Source of the DNA: Dermacentor variabilis
Taxonomy: Eukaryota; Arthropoda; Arachnida; Ixodida; Ixodidae
Length of the DNA stretch: 64,000 nt
Direction: 5' to 3'
NCBI RefSeq assembly: GCF_050947875.1
Contig: NC_134574.1
Span: 151,137,434-151,201,433, forward strand
In this document: piece by piece, positions 61,519 to 64,000 of the stretch
Layout: the number at the start of each line of letters is the position of its first letter
Position numbering within the stretch: position 1 is the first letter of the stretch
Translations under genes and position numbers: made by a program
The notes under the pieces: generated by a model
Databases searched by the model: none
Told to the model about the DNA's origin: nothing
What the model saw: the letters and a program-made list of their open reading frames with translations, nothing else

Positions 61519-61964
61519 CACAGCTTATAGAAGTGCTTAGGTGTCCTCGGCATTTTGTTGTTGTTTAAAAACCGGATTAAGTTCTCTTAAGACCTACCGA
61601 TGGGTATTCAAACTTGGAAGCTCAATTTTTTCTTGCCCGGAAATACGCTCATAAACGCATCGAACTGCCATGTGTCCAGTAATGTTTGAATGAATGAATG
61701 AATGAATGTTTCATTCATCTCAGACTCCTACAGAATGAACTCCAGACAAAGGGCTACTAGACGGTGGCTGGATGAATTCAGGGACCCAGAAAACAAGTAT
61801 ACCAGCGTACAACGTACAAGGGTGCTGCACTCTTTATGTCGGCATGCAATGAGGGGATAACCTTTCAACTATGATGGACACAAGATGCGATACAAAGCGT
61901 TGAGAAATTAAATATCGAAAATAACACCACACACGAGAATAAGAAAATGTATACGGTATCCTTG
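61519..61964. other. Anonymous DNA with a (GAAT)n run
   Basis: (GAAT)n at 61687-61708, followed by CATTCATC-like sequence, may be another LINE tail junction. No gene was recognised. Confidence 0.45.
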
Positions 61965-62100
61965 TAGATATATAGATAGAATTTATTGACAGAAAAGATG
62001 GAGAGGTCAACCTGAGCTAGTGTGCTCTAGTCTGCTACTCTGAATTCGGGAAGAGGGAAGGGGAGTGAAAGCACTGGGATGGGTGATAATGAATATCCTT
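61965..62100 (-). mobile_element. LINE 3' UTR relic, minus strand
   Basis: The minus strand shows AGAGTAGCAGACTAGAG, AGGTTGACCTCTCCATC and TCTGTCAATAAATTC followed by an ATCT-like tail. The GTAGCA and GGTT-ACCTC spacing echoes the I-like 3' UTR at 38548-38745, in the opposite orientation and with an added AATAAA signal. Confidence 0.55.
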
Positions 62101-63955
62101 GTATACTTTGTATGTAGTGGCTCAGAACATCAAGGATTTTTTTTTTTTTTGAATTAAGTACGCGTGACAACTTTGGCGCAATGTATATTATGTGGTCGGT
62201 CAGTCCACCTCATGTGTTCATCAAGTACTCTCAGGTAATTATCAAACAAATGACGTCTTCACTACCATCCCTTAGTTCATAAATTTTTATAGGAAGTTTG
62301 ACGCCTATTTTCTGTATTAATAATGAATGCTTGCTGTAGCACGCGCAAAAAGTAAAATATTTTATGGTCCATATGTTTCTAGGCTCTAGGTGTGCCAACT
62401 ACAACATTGTTAGATGCACCAATTACGATGTCTTTTGGTCTCTTTCTTTTCCACATTTTAACGTCAGTTGCATGTTTATCCCGCCAGACCAATTTTTTCA
62501 GATGCAAAACACAGCTTCTGCAGTTGGAAGTTCCCCTATAAGACACCAAATTTTTGACACTTCTCCGGTACCGAGCGCACACAGTCCTTATAGCCTTGCG
62601 AAAGCCCGTAGGATGCTAATAAAAATTCAGCACATCATGAATCAATCCGTTTCTTCTGGCAACGGCTAGCAGCTTGCGAAAGGAAGACTTCTTCTTCTTG
62701 TTGTTCTCGTTCTCGCACGATTCATAAATCACGAAACGCCTTGCCTCGGTCCAGCCGCCTTCGACTCGTCGCTAGGGTCGATTCGTCGCGCACCATCGCA
62801 CCTGTCTGAACTCCTCGACGCATTTCCATCATTGGTCTGCGCCGACCCCAAGCCATATGCGTGCTTCCCCCGCGGCTCTGCAAGGAATAGACTGCACGCT
62901 AACAGTCGTTTTCTGTCGACACGTCTCGTGCGTACGAGCTCCGGCCCCGAGCCCCAAACACTGTGTGCGGTCGAGCACTCAGATTCAATCGATAGATACC
63001 AGCGTATACGCTGTGACATCGACGAGGAGCAGCAGTTAAACGCAACGACCCAGCCACCGGGACCTTTCACCGATGACGATCGTATTCAATGGAAACGAGG
63101 AGTGAGCGAGATGGGCTCTGGGCGATATCGCCGCGTAAATTATAGGGGAACGCGAAAGTGCCACAGTGTCCATCGATTCTTTGCACGCCAGGAAGGTGCA
63201 CAGCGAATGTGTTCCTTTTGCGTGTTCGCCACTGATTAGCTCGTAATGGTACGGCGTTAATACTAATGAGGCAAGATCAGTTATGTTTACTGAAGTCATT
63301 ATTTACACGGAATACGCCTCATGTATTCAGTTGATGAGGATCAGTGCAACACGTGATCGGCGAGATAAAATAGTAACGAACATTTCACTTTCTGCCCCGC
63401 ACCCATACACACATTTCACTTTGCCTCTGTTTAGCGAAAGTTGTTCCAGCAGAAGGTAAATATTGATGAAGGCTCAAAATTGACCTTCTATGTTACATGG
63501 AGTCATAGCTTAGGCTTCACTACTACACTCGTTCCGCTATAGAAAGGATGCAGTTCTATTGTTATTCGACAGTTAGGACATTTGCCACAAGTAGAAAGAA
63601 AACAATAGGACAGTTCAGAAGAAGGCATTGGAACAGGACGAAGAGCACGCTAATCTTCAACATATATATTTCAATTAGTCTAGATCTTTTGGCATAACAC
63701 TTCAGGACATCAGTATTAGTGCTGCCCTATTGCCTATACTAATGCATGCACTTAATGTTGTACCATGACTACAATAAACTTCAAGTTAGACACTGCACCG
63801 GTATGACAAGTGGTCCTTTCATGCAAGTGCATAATCTTTTTTTTTCATATTTTGCATCGAATCACAATCGACATCAGCAATGTTTATTTATATTGTCTGA
63901 AGTACAAAAATTTTTCTAGTGGTATGCCGGAATGAGAGTGAGCTTCAAAGGTGCA
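62101..63955. other. Anonymous DNA with one CpG-rich open frame
   Basis: A 135-codon frame (62832-63239, no ATG start) and overlapping frames on both strands fall in a CpG-rich stretch (62740-63170). I see no domain or splice context that would support a gene. Confidence 0.4.
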
Positions 63956-64000
63956 GAGGAGGAGGAGGAGGAATAAACTTTATTTGTGCACAGCAGATTT
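63956..64000 (-). mobile_element. Retroelement 3' tail, continuing beyond the window
   Basis: The minus strand reads CAAATAAAGTTTATTCC followed by (TCC)n, i.e. a polyadenylation signal and a trinucleotide tail. I recognise this as the 3' end of a common tick retroelement. The body lies past the window edge. Confidence 0.5.

Noticed and set aside
62832..63239. 135-codon frame near the right end as a gene
   Set aside because: CpG-rich stretch with frames open on both strands; no start codon, domain or splice evidence.

Overview
This is eukaryotic, repeat-dominated intergenic DNA. The mix of repeats is the one I associate with hard ticks (Ixodidae, probably a metastriate): RTE and I/R1-like LINEs, tRNA-derived SINEs with tetranucleotide tails, Ty3-type LTR debris and many short inverted-repeat elements. 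The species assignment rests on remembered repeat families and not on a search. I found no confident host gene, no true tRNA or rRNA gene, no CRISPR array and no bacterial-type operon. Nearly all short open frames look like chance frames or shadows of repeats.

Layout. 1-9 kb is anonymous DNA with old SINE copies (881-1045 and 4326-4555, both minus) and a minus-strand LINE tail (7858-8480). Two SINEs lie head to head at 9869-10315, and a small RTE 3' end sits at 11159-11272. At 14-17 kb there is a cluster of short elements, two of which (14418-14852 and 16862-17191) are bounded by a near-palindromic 14-mer; the first contains a Pol III SINE head. 20.0-20.4 kb holds the decayed C-terminus and tail of an R1/I-like LINE. 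21-28 kb is anonymous and microsatellite-rich.

28.46-31.35 kb is an RTE-clade retrotransposon with a completely open endonuclease-RT frame. 35.60-38.75 kb is a 5'-truncated I-like LINE (RT plus RNase H) flanked by a 15-bp target duplication. 39.5-40.8 kb is a TTAA-flanked, inverted-repeat DNA element carrying a nested GC-rich foldback. 45.16-46.60 kb is an inverted-repeat element enclosing a THAP-domain exon with one frameshift, which suggests a P-superfamily relative. 55.1-56.15 kb is the minus-strand 3' end of a Ty3/gypsy element (integrase plus a probable short LTR). 60-62 kb holds LINE 3' UTR relics and a third element with the near-palindromic ends, which encodes an AT-hook-like peptide ending at a splice-donor-like site. 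The window ends inside another minus-strand retroelement tail.

How the parts relate. The autonomous LINEs supply RT and endonuclease; the SINEs and many relic tails are the kind of sequence such machinery mobilises. The inverted-repeat elements have no intact transposase here and would depend on enzymes encoded elsewhere. The best leads for something undescribed are the family of short elements sharing the near-palindromic AAYGCGAnnGCRTT terminus, and the THAP-bearing element. Host-gene candidates are weak: a two-exon model at 42560-42967 and a promoter-like cluster at 48602-48675.
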